Assembly: GCA_958419975.1 (NCBI GenBank)
Contig: CATZIG010000014.1
Coordinates: 1-20,082, forward strand
Length of the DNA: 20,082 bases
Direction: 5' to 3'
From: an uncultured Collinsella sp.
GTDB taxonomy: Bacteria > Actinomycetota > Coriobacteriia > Coriobacteriales > Coriobacteriaceae
Below are positions 6,768 to 13,384 of this stretch, piece after piece. Positions within the stretch are counted from its first letter, which is position 1. Every line of letters starts with the position of its first letter. The translations under genes and the position numbers were made by a program. The notes below the pieces were generated by a model. It did not search any database and was not told the DNA's origin. It saw only the letters and a list, made by a program, of their open reading frames with translations.

Positions 6768-8303
6768 CTCAACATCATCGATGCCGGCGCGAAGGCTATC
6801 GGCATCGCGACCGGTAGCGGTAAGAATACCGATTCCGAGGTAACCGTTTTCGACTATAGCGGGAGCACGGGGCAGAAGGATTTCACTGTCTCCGAGTTCA
6901 AGAAGCTCGTCAACGACTACATCGAATCCGCCTACAATGCAGGCGGCACGCAGGAGCAGAAGGAGCAGCTGAAGCAGCTTCAGAACAAGCTGGCAGATGC
7001 GCAGAAGGCGATGGGAACGGCTGATACGGCATATCTCACCGCTCTCAATAATCAGAAAGACGCGCAAGACGCCTATACCGCGGCCGACACGAACATGAAC
7101 ACCGCCAAGGGCGAGTACGAGAAGGCTAAGTCCGGAACCGCCGCCGCAAAGACGGCATATGACGCCGCCGAAGCAAAACTCAAGGGTATCGACGTCAAGA
7201 CGCCCCAGACCAAGCTCGAAGCCGCCAAGAGCAAGGCCGCTACTGCCCAGGCAGCTCTCGATAAGGCAAATGCCACGCTTGCTGACAGCAAGACGAAGGC
7301 AGCCGATGCCGCTGCTCACAAGGCGAAGGCTCACAGCGCCCGCGATGCCGCCAAGGCAAAGTCCGATCAGGCCAATGAGGCGTATGACAACGCCACGGCT
7401 TCGGTCAAGGACCTTACCGCCAAGTGCGATGCCGCCAAGACGGATCTTGCGAACAAGCAGGGCACGCTTAACGATGCCAAGAAGGCCGACGACACTGCCC
7501 AGGCTGGTGTAGACAAGGCCCGGGCCGCAGATGTCCAGGCCGCGACCACTCTTTCGGACGCCAAGCAGGCAGTTGCCGCCAAGACGCAGGCTCTGTCCGA
7601 CGCACAGGCGAAGGCCAAGGCCGCCGAGGGCGAGCTGGCCGGCGCAAACAAGGCCTTCGAGCGCTTCGCCGGCGCCCAGAAGGCGGTCGACGACGCCAAG
7701 ACCGCCTATGACGCTGCCGTGGCCAGTGTCGCCGATGCCCAGAAGCAGCTCGAGGCCGCCAACGAAGCCGTCGTCGATGCGGACCTCGAGATCGTCAAGG
7801 CCAAGGCCGAGCTTGCCAGCGATGAGGCACTCAAGGCCGATCTTGAGGCCGTCGACCACAAGGCCTCTCTTGCCGCGGGCACGACGGGCAACGATAAGCT
7901 GGTCAAGCTTAACGCTGCCTACGCTCGCTACAAGGCTGCCGTCGATGCTGCCGCTGGTCTCAAGGCTGCCCTGAGCGATGCCGATGCCAAGCTGTCCGAT
8001 GCCAACGACGCCTATGCCGCTGCACTGGCCGAGCTCGGAGATGCCAAGGATGCGCTGGCTGCCGCTCAGACCGAGTACGACAAGTATCATCCCAAGGCCG
8101 AGCCGCAGAGCAAGCCGCAGGCCAAGCCTCAGGTTGCGCAGGCTGCTGCAAAGGTCCCCGTTGCCAAGAAACAGGCCGCGCCTGCCGCGCTCGCCCAGAC
8201 CGGTGATGACTCCGCGCTTGCGGGCGAGGTCTTCGTTATCGGCGGTATTACGCTCGTGGCTGCGGGCGTGACGCTGGGCGATCGTCGTCGCAAGCAGATG
8301 TAG
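6768..8303 (+). pseudogene. C-terminal portion of the coiled-coil/CAP surface protein (after the TAG), with LAQTG anchor
   Basis: The reading frame of the preceding CDS resumes right after the TAG with LNIIDAGAKAIGIATG, the expected end of a CAP domain, and stays open for 511 codons. In full-protein numbering, a second coiled coil runs from about 721 to 1104, almost as long as the N-terminal one. A Lys/Pro/Gln linker follows, then LAQTG at 1137-1141, a hydrophobic segment (VFVIGGITLVAAGVTLG) and the basic tail RRRKQM: a complete sortase signal of the LAxTG type that class E sortases recognise. No further stops or frameshifts are present and codon use is normal, so the nonsense change is recent, a sequencing error, or read through. 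Independent restart at ATG 7011 is possible but would give a product with no signal peptide. Confidence 0.75.
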
Positions 8304-8369
8304 CGTTTCGAGCGTAGTTTCTGCAACGAACTTCAATTCATAACGGGACCGTCTCGTTAGCCAAACGAT

Positions 8370-8415
8370 AAGGCCGGCGCGCTGTTAAACGCAGCGCGCC
8401 GGCCTTTCTTTGTTT
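8370..8415 (+). terminator. Rho-independent terminator of the surface-protein gene
   Basis: A perfect 15-bp GC-rich stem (8370-8384 with 8392-8406) has a 7-nt loop and is followed by a T-rich tail (TTTCTTTGTTT). It lies 66 bases past the stop codon. Confidence 0.9.
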
Positions 8416-8422
8416 CGATATC

Positions 8423-8462
8423 AAAAAGCCCGGTCGGCAGTCGCAAAAGCTACCGACCGGGC
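8423..8462 (-). terminator. Rho-independent terminator of the OPT transporter gene
   Basis: Read on the minus strand, a 10-bp perfect stem (8453-8462 with 8428-8437), extended by two more pairs after a mismatch, ends in T5 (the A run at 8423-8427). It lies about 40 bases after the OPT stop and back to back with the plus-strand terminator. Confidence 0.85.
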
Positions 8463-8503
8463 AAGCCGTAGGCAATATGGTTGCTGTCGAGCAGCTGCTC
8501 AGC

Positions 8504-10207
8504 TTAGCCCAGCAGGCTTAAGCCCACGGAGACAAACGCCAGGATAACGCCGACGATGGACTCGCCGCCGAGCAGGCCGCTGGCGACAACTAGGCCCTGT
8601 TCCTGGAAGGCGGCGTCCTTGGCAGCCCTCTCCTCGTCAGAAAGACCAGCGGTGGCGTCGCGGTGGGCGGACCACTTGTCGTAGGCGAGTTTGACGCAGG
8701 AGCCCAGGAATGCCGTGAGCGACATGTAGAACGGCAGGTACACGCCCAGGCCGATCATCATGGCCGGAATGCCGAGCCAGTACATGACGATACCGGCGAT
8801 AAAGCCGCCAACGAACCACGGCACGCTCGGGATGCCCGAGACCATGGTGGCGACGACGCTTGCCTGCGCGGCAACAAAGCTCTTGTCGGGACCAAAGGCG
8901 TCCGGGCCATAGGCGGTGACGAGCGCGACCATGACGGCTGCGGCGACCAGGGCGCCCACGATGCCGCCGATGGCTTGGCCGATCCACTGCGCACGCGGGT
9001 TGGTGCCCAGCACGGCGCCGGCTTTAAAGTCGTTCATGACGTCGCCCGCAAGGCCGCACGCCACGGCCACGATGCCGGCGATAAAGAACAGCTTTACCTG
9101 AGCGATCTGCGCGAAGGCTGCCACGATGAGCATAACGATGAGGCCAAAGATCTCCATGGGGTCGATGCCCGTCTGGCCGCAGCTCTGTGCGCTCATGATG
9201 GTGGTGACAAAGGTGAACAGCGTCACGATGACGGCCGGGACGGGACCAAGGTCGAGCGCGATGGCGACGATCACAGCGATGGCGGCAGCGCCCAGGCCGA
9301 TGATGCCGGCGTCGAGCTTAAGGGAGCCCGAGATGAGCGACTGCTCGTCGGTGTCGGTGGAGCTGTCGGCGGCAAGACCGCGGACGATACCGGCGACCTG
9401 TGGCAGGATGTCCTTGAGGACGACGGCGACGCCAAAGCCCATCATGAGGCCCATGCCCAGGGACTTGACGATGCCCTGTGCAGTCACAACGTCGAACAGA
9501 CCGGCAGCGGTGCCACCCACGATGATGCCAAAGTTGCCCAGCAGCGCGCCGGCAAACCAGAAGGCGACGGGGGCGAAGCCCACGAGGAAGCCGACGGAGA
9601 GCAGCATGGGCGAGTTGTAGATGCCAAAGGTCACGCCGGGGATGTTGAGCGTGCACAGCATGCTGGGCACCACGCCCAGGGCGTCGCGCAGCACGCTATA
9701 GATGCCGGCGATGGCCATGGAACCAAAGAGCTGCTTGCCGGTTTTGCCGCCAGCCTCGGTCGCGCGCAGGGTCTGAGCTGCGGCGTTGCCGGTGGGGAAC
9801 TCAAGCGCGGCGTCTACGATAAAGTGACGGTGGATGAGCGCGGTGGCCAGCAGGCCCAGGATGGTGCCGGCGAGCGCCACGATAAACATGTCAAGCCAGC
9901 TGATCTGGTCGGCATAGCCCAGCATCCAGGCGCCCGGGATGGTAAACGCCAGGCCGCCGGCGACCATGGCGCCTGCGGACATGATGGTGTGGGTGACGTT
10001 TGCCTCGTTGAGACTGGCGTTGCCCATGAGCTTAAGGAAGAACAGCGAGATGACGGCAGCGAAGACGATCGGCCAGGGGAGTGCGCCCATCTTGAGGGCG
10101 GTGTAGGCCGAGCTTGCCGTGATAATCACGCAGCCAAGGACGCCGATGACGACGCCGCGCAGCGTGAGTTGCCCGCGCATCGAGGCGCGGTTCGAGGGAT
10201 TGCTCAT
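8504..10207 (-). CDS. OPT-superfamily oligopeptide/metal-chelate transporter
   Basis: The product is a very hydrophobic protein of 567 residues with roughly 14 or more predicted membrane helices. ATG 10207 is preceded by AAAGGAG with 8 bases of spacing. OPT features are visible: an N-terminal TLRGVVIGVLGCVIITASSA with YTALKMGALPWP, NASLNEANVTHTI near 63-75, EFPTGNAAAQTLRATEAGG near 137-155, and MSAQSCGQTGIDPMEIFGLI near 341-360 (the family pattern in prokaryotes is A-Q-x-x-G-x-x). Such proteins import small peptides or metal complexes across the cytoplasmic membrane, presumably driven by protons. The substrate cannot be told from sequence. It stands alone with its own terminator and shares a divergent upstream region with coaX, with a structured leader at 10226-10270. 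Confidence 0.88.
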   Translation of the reverse strand: MSNPSNRASMRGQLTLRGVVIGVLGCVIITASSAYTALKMGALPWPIVFAAVISLFFLKLMGNASLNEANVTHTIMSAGAMVAGGLAFTIPGAWMLGYADQISWLDMFIVALAGTILGLLATALIHRHFIVDAALEFPTGNAAAQTLRATEAGGKTGKQLFGSMAIAGIYSVLRDALGVVPSMLCTLNIPGVTFGIYNSPMLLSVGFLVGFAPVAFWFAGALLGNFGIIVGGTAAGLFDVVTAQGIVKSLGMGLMMGFGVAVVLKDILPQVAGIVRGLAADSSTDTDEQSLISGSLKLDAGIIGLGAAAIAVIVAIALDLGPVPAVIVTLFTFVTTIMSAQSCGQTGIDPMEIFGLIVMLIVAAFAQIAQVKLFFIAGIVAVACGLAGDVMNDFKAGAVLGTNPRAQWIGQAIGGIVGALVAAAVMVALVTAYGPDAFGPDKSFVAAQASVVATMVSGIPSVPWFVGGFIAGIVMYWLGIPAMMIGLGVYLPFYMSLTAFLGSCVKLAYDKWSAHRDATAGLSDEERAAKDAAFQEQGLVVASGLLGGESIVGVILAFVSVGLSLLG

Positions 10208-10225
10208 ATAGAACTCCTTTGCGTA

Positions 10226-10270
10226 TATCCGCTTCCCCCGGGAGCGCCGCTACGGATACGGCGCGGGAAG
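10226..10270 (-). promoter_or_regulatory. Structured leader upstream of the OPT gene
   Basis: On the minus strand CTTCCCGCGCCG (10270-10259) pairs with CGGCGC (10249-10244) and GGGAAG (10237-10232), leaving a 6-nt bulge and a 9-nt loop. TATCCG in the loop (10258-10253) can instead pair with CGGATA (10231-10226) just before the ribosome binding site. The two foldings conflict, so a two-state leader is conceivable. It matches no riboswitch class I know. Confidence 0.35.
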
Positions 10271-10317
10271 TCGGGTTACCAAGGGCCGCCGCGTGAGCTC
10301 GCGCGCGACCGCGCACC

Positions 10318-10323
10318 AGTATA
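10318..10323 (-). promoter_or_regulatory. Candidate -10 (TATACT) of the OPT gene
   Basis: TATACT is read on the minus strand and would give a leader of about 100 bases that includes the hairpin region. No good -35 is seen; the expected -35 zone overlaps the inverted repeat at 10332-10353. Confidence 0.35.
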
Positions 10324-10331
10324 GCCGCAAG

Positions 10332-10353
10332 CTAGTCATTTTGGGATGACTGG
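10332..10353. promoter_or_regulatory. Inverted repeat between divergent promoters
   Basis: CTAGTCAT (10332-10339) and ATGACTGG (10346-10353) form an 8-bp inverted repeat with one G-T pair and a 6-base spacer. It lies between the minus-strand TATACT and the plus-strand TATACT, in the -35 zone of both, which is a typical place for a shared operator. Confidence 0.4.
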
Positions 10354-10366
10354 TTTAGGTAGGCGA

Positions 10367-10372
10367 TATACT
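10367..10372 (+). promoter_or_regulatory. Candidate -10 (TATACT) of coaX
   Basis: TATACT lies 27 bases before the coaX start codon. The nearest -35-like hexamer is TTGGGA at 10341, with 20-base spacing, which is longer than usual. Confidence 0.4.
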
Positions 10373-10399
10373 GCTGGGCAGACGAAAGGAGCGCCGACG

Positions 10400-11251
10400 A
10401 TGCTTAATGGGTGCGCATATATATTGACGGTCGACGTGGGTAACACGTTCATTCGCTTTGGTCTGTTTGCCGAGGATTCGGCTGCGGCGCAGGAATGCCC
10501 GCTTGCGACGTGCGAGATCACGACGCCGTCGAGCATTACGGCCGACGAAGCGCGCATGAGGCTCGCGCAGGTCATGTGCGCACTGGCAGCCGATGCGGGC
10601 ATGCCGGGTGCACTCGTTCCCGCGGCCGCAGTGCTGAGCTGCGTGGTCCCGGCGCTCGAGCGTCCGTGGAAGGCGGCGCTTTCCCGTACCTGCACGGGAC
10701 GCGTGCTCACGGTGGGACCGGGACTTAAGACCGGCATGCCCGTGCACTACGACGACCCGGCCGAGATCGGCCCCGACCGCATTGCCGACGCCGTGGCGGC
10801 CCGCGCCGTCTTCGGCTCGCCGTGCATTGTGATCGACCTGGGCACCACGACCAATATCGAGGTCATCGACGCGCACGGTACCTTTGTCGGCGGCGTTATC
10901 GCGCCGGGGCTGGCGCTCGGCGCCCGCTCGCTTTCGGCGGCAGCAGCGCGCCTGCCGCAGGTCGAGCCCTCGGCACCCACGCATGTAATCGGTCGCAACA
11001 CGCGCGAGGCCATGCGCTCGGGCGTGGTCTTGGGCGAGGTGGCCCGCATCGACGGCATGCTCGACATGGTGCTCGCCGAGATGCGCGCGACCAAGGCCGC
11101 GGGGGAGGGCAGCGTGCCCATCGTCATTACCGGCGACGATGCCGAGGCGCTTGCGGCCCTTGTCGGCCATAGCCTGACGGTCGACGATGCGCTGACGTTG
11201 CGGGGTCTCGCCGAGCTCTACCACATCAACCAAAAGCCACGCCGCGCGTAG
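10400..11251 (+). CDS. coaX: Type III pantothenate kinase
   Basis: This enzyme phosphorylates pantothenate with ATP in the first step of coenzyme A synthesis, in the cytosol. The start is ATG 10400 because AAAGGAG precedes it by 8 bases; the frame is open upstream to 10346 but without a ribosome binding site. The 283-residue protein has the ASKHA-fold motifs of CoaX: DVGNT at 12-16, GPDRIADAVAAR at 124-135, DLGTTTNIEVID at 146-157, VGGVIAPGL at 163-171, RSGVVLGEVARIDGML near 206-221, and a typical C-terminal DALTLRGLAELYHIN. Two motifs deviate: the family's DxGTATTFDV-like segment is DLGTTTNIEV here, and the usual TGG of the last motif is TGDD (244-247). The main acidic residues (Asp12, Asp126, Asp146) are kept, so activity is likely. 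A dCMP deaminase gene with its own promoter follows. Confidence 0.88.
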   Translation: MLNGCAYILTVDVGNTFIRFGLFAEDSAAAQECPLATCEITTPSSITADEARMRLAQVMCALAADAGMPGALVPAAAVLSCVVPALERPWKAALSRTCTGRVLTVGPGLKTGMPVHYDDPAEIGPDRIADAVAARAVFGSPCIVIDLGTTTNIEVIDAHGTFVGGVIAPGLALGARSLSAAAARLPQVEPSAPTHVIGRNTREAMRSGVVLGEVARIDGMLDMVLAEMRATKAAGEGSVPIVITGDDAEALAALVGHSLTVDDALTLRGLAELYHINQKPRRA

Positions 11252-11291
11252 CGATGGGGGCGATGGGACAAAAACGTCTCCACCTTCCACC

Positions 11292-11300
11292 TGCTACAAT
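11292..11300 (+). promoter_or_regulatory. Extended -10 promoter (TGcTACAAT) of the dCMP deaminase gene
   Basis: TG-n-TACAAT lies in the 83-base gap after coaX, 34 bases before the start codon. No clear -35 is seen, as is common for extended -10 promoters. Confidence 0.55.
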
Positions 11301-11334
11301 GGGTCAAACTATTGCGATTTCGGAGGTGTCTGCC

Positions 11335-11859
11335 ATGTCGGACGATCTTCATCAAACTTCGTCAGGCAAGCGCCTGGACGTCATTAGCTGGGACGAGTTC
11401 TTTATGAGCGTGGCTATCGCCGCGCAGCGCCGCAGCAAGGACCCCAACACGCAGGTGGGTGCGTGCATCGCCAACACCAACCACCGCATCCTTTCGGTGG
11501 GCTACAACGGTACACCCTCGGCGCTCAACGACGACTTTTTCCCGTGGGGTACGAGCGACGACCCGCTGCAGGACAAGCACAACTACGTGGTCCACGCCGA
11601 GGCCAACGCCGTGCTCAACTACCGTGGTTCGCTCAAGGACCTCGAGGGTTCCACGGTCTACGTCACGCTGTTTCCGTGCCACGACTGCGCCAAGATTTTG
11701 GCGCAGGTGGGCGTGGGCGAGGTTGTCTACCTGGACAACAAGTACGCCGACACCGATGATGGCCGTATCAGCCGCCGCATTCTTGACTCTTGCGGCATCA
11801 GCTACCGCCAGGTCATCGTCGATGTTCAGATTGGTACCGGGGGACAGGCTCGACAGTAA
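11335..11859 (+). CDS. dCMP deaminase family protein (ComEB-like)
   Basis: The enzyme removes the amino group of dCMP to give dUMP, the precursor of dTMP. ATG 11335 is chosen because CGGAGGTG lies 7 bases upstream; the longer frame from 11254 starts in non-coding sequence and would span the promoter. The 174-residue protein shows the zinc-dependent cytidine deaminase fold: SKDPNTQVGACI (35-45), GYNGTPSALND near 56-66, HAEANAVLN with zinc ligand His87 and catalytic Glu89, and PCHDC (114-118), whose two Cys complete the zinc site. Length and motifs fit dCMP deaminases rather than tRNA adenosine deaminases. The C-terminus past 165 is polar and not conserved. Confidence 0.88.
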   Translation: MSDDLHQTSSGKRLDVISWDEFFMSVAIAAQRRSKDPNTQVGACIANTNHRILSVGYNGTPSALNDDFFPWGTSDDPLQDKHNYVVHAEANAVLNYRGSLKDLEGSTVYVTLFPCHDCAKILAQVGVGEVVYLDNKYADTDDGRISRRILDSCGISYRQVIVDVQIGTGGQARQ

Positions 11860-11992
11860 TATGCGTTGTCGCTATCTGACGACGAACGCAGCTCAAAGAG
11901 CCCCGTCCCAAATTGACTACTCGTGAAAGTCGCGTCTGCGCGCATGGACGGCTCGTGAGCGGGTACATGGCTGTAGTAACATAGCTTCTGTC

Positions 11993-12008
11993 CGCGGGCG
12001 TGCCCGCG
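11993..12008 (+). promoter_or_regulatory. GC-rich hairpin in the NifU-like gene leader
   Basis: CGCGGG pairs with CCCGCG around a CGTG tetraloop, ending 8 bases before the AAAGGAG ribosome binding site. It lacks a T-run, so it is not a terminator. A role is unproven. Confidence 0.3.
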
Positions 12009-12030
12009 TTATTGTGAGAAAGGAGCCCCT

Positions 12031-12309
12031 GTGGCTGTTAACGAAGAGCTGCTTAAGAAGGTTCTTGAAGAGATTCGCCCCAACCTGCAGGCCGACGGCG
12101 GCGATATGGAGTATGTGGGCGTCGACGACGAGGGTGTCGTCAAGCTGGAGCTGCAGGGCGCTTGCGCCGGCTGCCCCATGAGCTCGCTGACCTTGTCTAT
12201 GGGCATCGAGCGTATCCTGAAGGAGCACGTGCCCGGCGTTACCCGCGTCGAGCAGGTCAATGCTTCCGGCGAGGCCGAGGACCTGTACGACGAGTACGCG
12301 CCGTTCTAA
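12031..12309 (+). CDS. NifU C-terminal domain Fe-S scaffold protein
   Basis: A 92-residue protein consisting of just the NifU C-terminal (Nfu) domain. The start is GTG 12031, with AAAGGAG 6 bases upstream. Conserved marks are IRPNLQADGGDMEYVGV (15-31), LQGACAGCPMSS (41-52) with the CxxC pair Cys45/Cys48, and TLSMGIERIL. Family knowledge: the two Cys of a dimer bind a [4Fe-4S] cluster that is handed to apo-proteins in the cytosol. Short stand-alone Nfu proteins are common in Gram-positive bacteria. The acidic tail ending EDLYDEYAPF is unremarkable. lgt follows 109 bases later on the same strand. Confidence 0.9.
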   Translation: MAVNEELLKKVLEEIRPNLQADGGDMEYVGVDDEGVVKLELQGACAGCPMSSLTLSMGIERILKEHVPGVTRVEQVNASGEAEDLYDEYAPF

Positions 12310-12358
12310 GAAGTGAAAGCTGCGGGCGATATGCTCCGCATAGACGTCACGCCCGAAT

Positions 12359-12391
12359 ATGCGGCTGCGAGCGCAAGGCCCGCGGCCGCAT
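12359..12391 (+). other. Hairpin between the NifU-like gene and lgt
   Basis: ATGCGGC (12359-12365) pairs with GCCGCAT (12385-12391), followed by only TTT. It might weakly terminate the NifU-like transcript or shape the lgt leader, but this is not convincing as a terminator. Confidence 0.25.
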
Positions 12392-12418
12392 TTGTATGTA
12401 GGGAGCAGGGGGACCGAT

Positions 12419-13240
12419 ATGCTCAACGACCTCTACCATATGCTTGATCCCGTCGCCATCTCGGCGGGGCCCATCACCATCTACTGGTACGGCTTGGCCT
12501 ATGTGGTCGGAGCTCTGCTCACGGCGGTCGTCATGTACCGCACGCAGCGCCGTTGGGGTTTTGACATTACGGTCGACGACCTGACGAGTGTCGTGGTCGG
12601 CGTGGTCTTTGGCCTTATCATTGGCGCCCGCCTGTTCTACGTCATCTTTTACGGCGACGGCTACTACTGGGCGCATCCGCTCGAGATCTTTGCCACCAAC
12701 GAGGGCGGCATGAGCTTCCATGGCGGCCTGGTGGGCGGCATCATCGGCGGCGTGCTCGTGTGCCGCATGTACAAGCTCGACGCCTGGACCATCGCCGACC
12801 TTGCCGTTATCGGTGCTCCGCTGGCCTTATGTCTGGGACGCTGCGCCAACTTTGTCAACGGCGAGCTGTGGGGCAAGCCGACCGATCTGCCCTGGGGCGT
12901 GATCTTTGGCGGCACCGCGGGCGATATGCCGCGCCATCCCTCCCAGCTCTACGAGGCATTCCTTGAGGGTATTGTGCTCTTTTGCATTCTGCAGGTGCTC
13001 AGCCGCAAAAAGCCGCTACTGCCCCAAGGCACGTTTATGGGCGTCTTTGTGATGGGTTACGGCATCGTCCGCTTCCTCATTGAGTTTGTGCGCGTGCCCG
13101 ATGCCCAGCTGGGTTATCTGCTGGGTGGCGTTATCACCATGGGCCAGTTGCTGAGCCTGCCGCTCGTGATCGCCGGCCTGGCGCTCATCATCTTTGCTCG
13201 TCGCCGCAACCAACCCCAGCGCATCTACCTCGACGCCTAG
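12419..13240 (+). CDS. lgt: Prolipoprotein diacylglyceryl transferase
   Basis: Lgt moves a diacylglyceryl group from phosphatidylglycerol to the lipobox cysteine of prolipoproteins at the outer face of the cytoplasmic membrane. The start is ATG 12419, with GGGGGA just upstream. The 273-residue protein has about seven membrane helices and the family marks in order: SAGPITIYWYGLAYVVG (15-31), IIGARLFYVIF (67-77), GGMSFHGGLVGG (96-107) with His101, the signature GRCANFVNGELWG (140-152) with Arg141, Asn144 and Glu149, RHPSQLYEA (172-180), and RFLIEFVRVPD (218-228). These match the essential His and Arg positions known from the E. coli enzyme. The tail is short and basic (FARRRNQ). It is followed by the hairpin-rich repeat region. 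Confidence 0.95.
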   Translation: MLNDLYHMLDPVAISAGPITIYWYGLAYVVGALLTAVVMYRTQRRWGFDITVDDLTSVVVGVVFGLIIGARLFYVIFYGDGYYWAHPLEIFATNEGGMSFHGGLVGGIIGGVLVCRMYKLDAWTIADLAVIGAPLALCLGRCANFVNGELWGKPTDLPWGVIFGGTAGDMPRHPSQLYEAFLEGIVLFCILQVLSRKKPLLPQGTFMGVFVMGYGIVRFLIEFVRVPDAQLGYLLGGVITMGQLLSLPLVIAGLALIIFARRRNQPQRIYLDA

Positions 13241-13364
13241 CCACCAAAACCACCACAAAGGGGACAGGCGCCTTTGTGGTGGTTCGCTGGGCAACGATGA
13301 CAGAACCGTAACGTTTCCCCAGATAAAACCTGCCAAAATAAACCTGTCCCTTTTTGGCAGGTTT
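13241..13364. repeat. Intergenic element with two long hairpins and complementary loops
   Basis: Hairpin 1 has a perfect 14-bp stem (13248-13261 with 13271-13284). Hairpin 2 has a perfect 13-bp stem (13326-13338 with 13352-13364). GGGACAGG (13261-13268), largely in the first loop, is the exact reverse complement of CCTGTCCC (13343-13350) in the second loop. The section 13311-13355, reversed, nearly equals 18195-18237 after asp23. Neither hairpin has a terminator-like T-run on the plus strand. It reads as a dispersed non-coding repeat family. Confidence 0.6.
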
Positions 13365-13384
13365 CTAGAAAGGCTCTTTGGACT

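Noticed and set aside
7188..7890. Matching hinge positions in the two coiled-coil arms
   Set aside because: Breaks near residues 206 and 302 (first arm) and near 803, 958 and 1025 (second arm) only partly mirror each other, too loosely to claim by eye.
6462..8336. 624-codon open frame on the minus strand
   Set aside because: It is antisense to the coiled-coil arm and CAP end; its Leu/Gly-rich low-complexity translation mirrors the Ala/Lys/Asp codons of the real gene. It has no ribosome site or domain.
10226..10270. H-type pseudoknot in the OPT leader
   Set aside because: The connecting loops would be zero bases long across a 12-bp stem, which is sterically implausible; the pairings are better seen as alternatives.
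8663..10324. 553-codon open frame on the plus strand
   Set aside because: It is the exact antisense of the OPT gene; its Asp/His/Gly-rich translation is the shadow of hydrophobic codons.
10355..11290. 311-codon open frame on the minus strand
   Set aside because: It is antisense to coaX; the Arg/His-rich product has no recognisable domain.
11861..11926. 21-codon ORF after the dCMP deaminase gene
   Set aside because: It has no ribosome binding site and no coding signal; it lies in the leader region of the NifU-like gene.
12313..12440. Small GTG-started frame between the NifU-like gene and lgt (VKAAGDMLRIDVTPEY...)
   Set aside because: Some codons look native, but there is no ribosome binding site, it contains the hairpin at 12359-12391 and it overlaps the lgt start.
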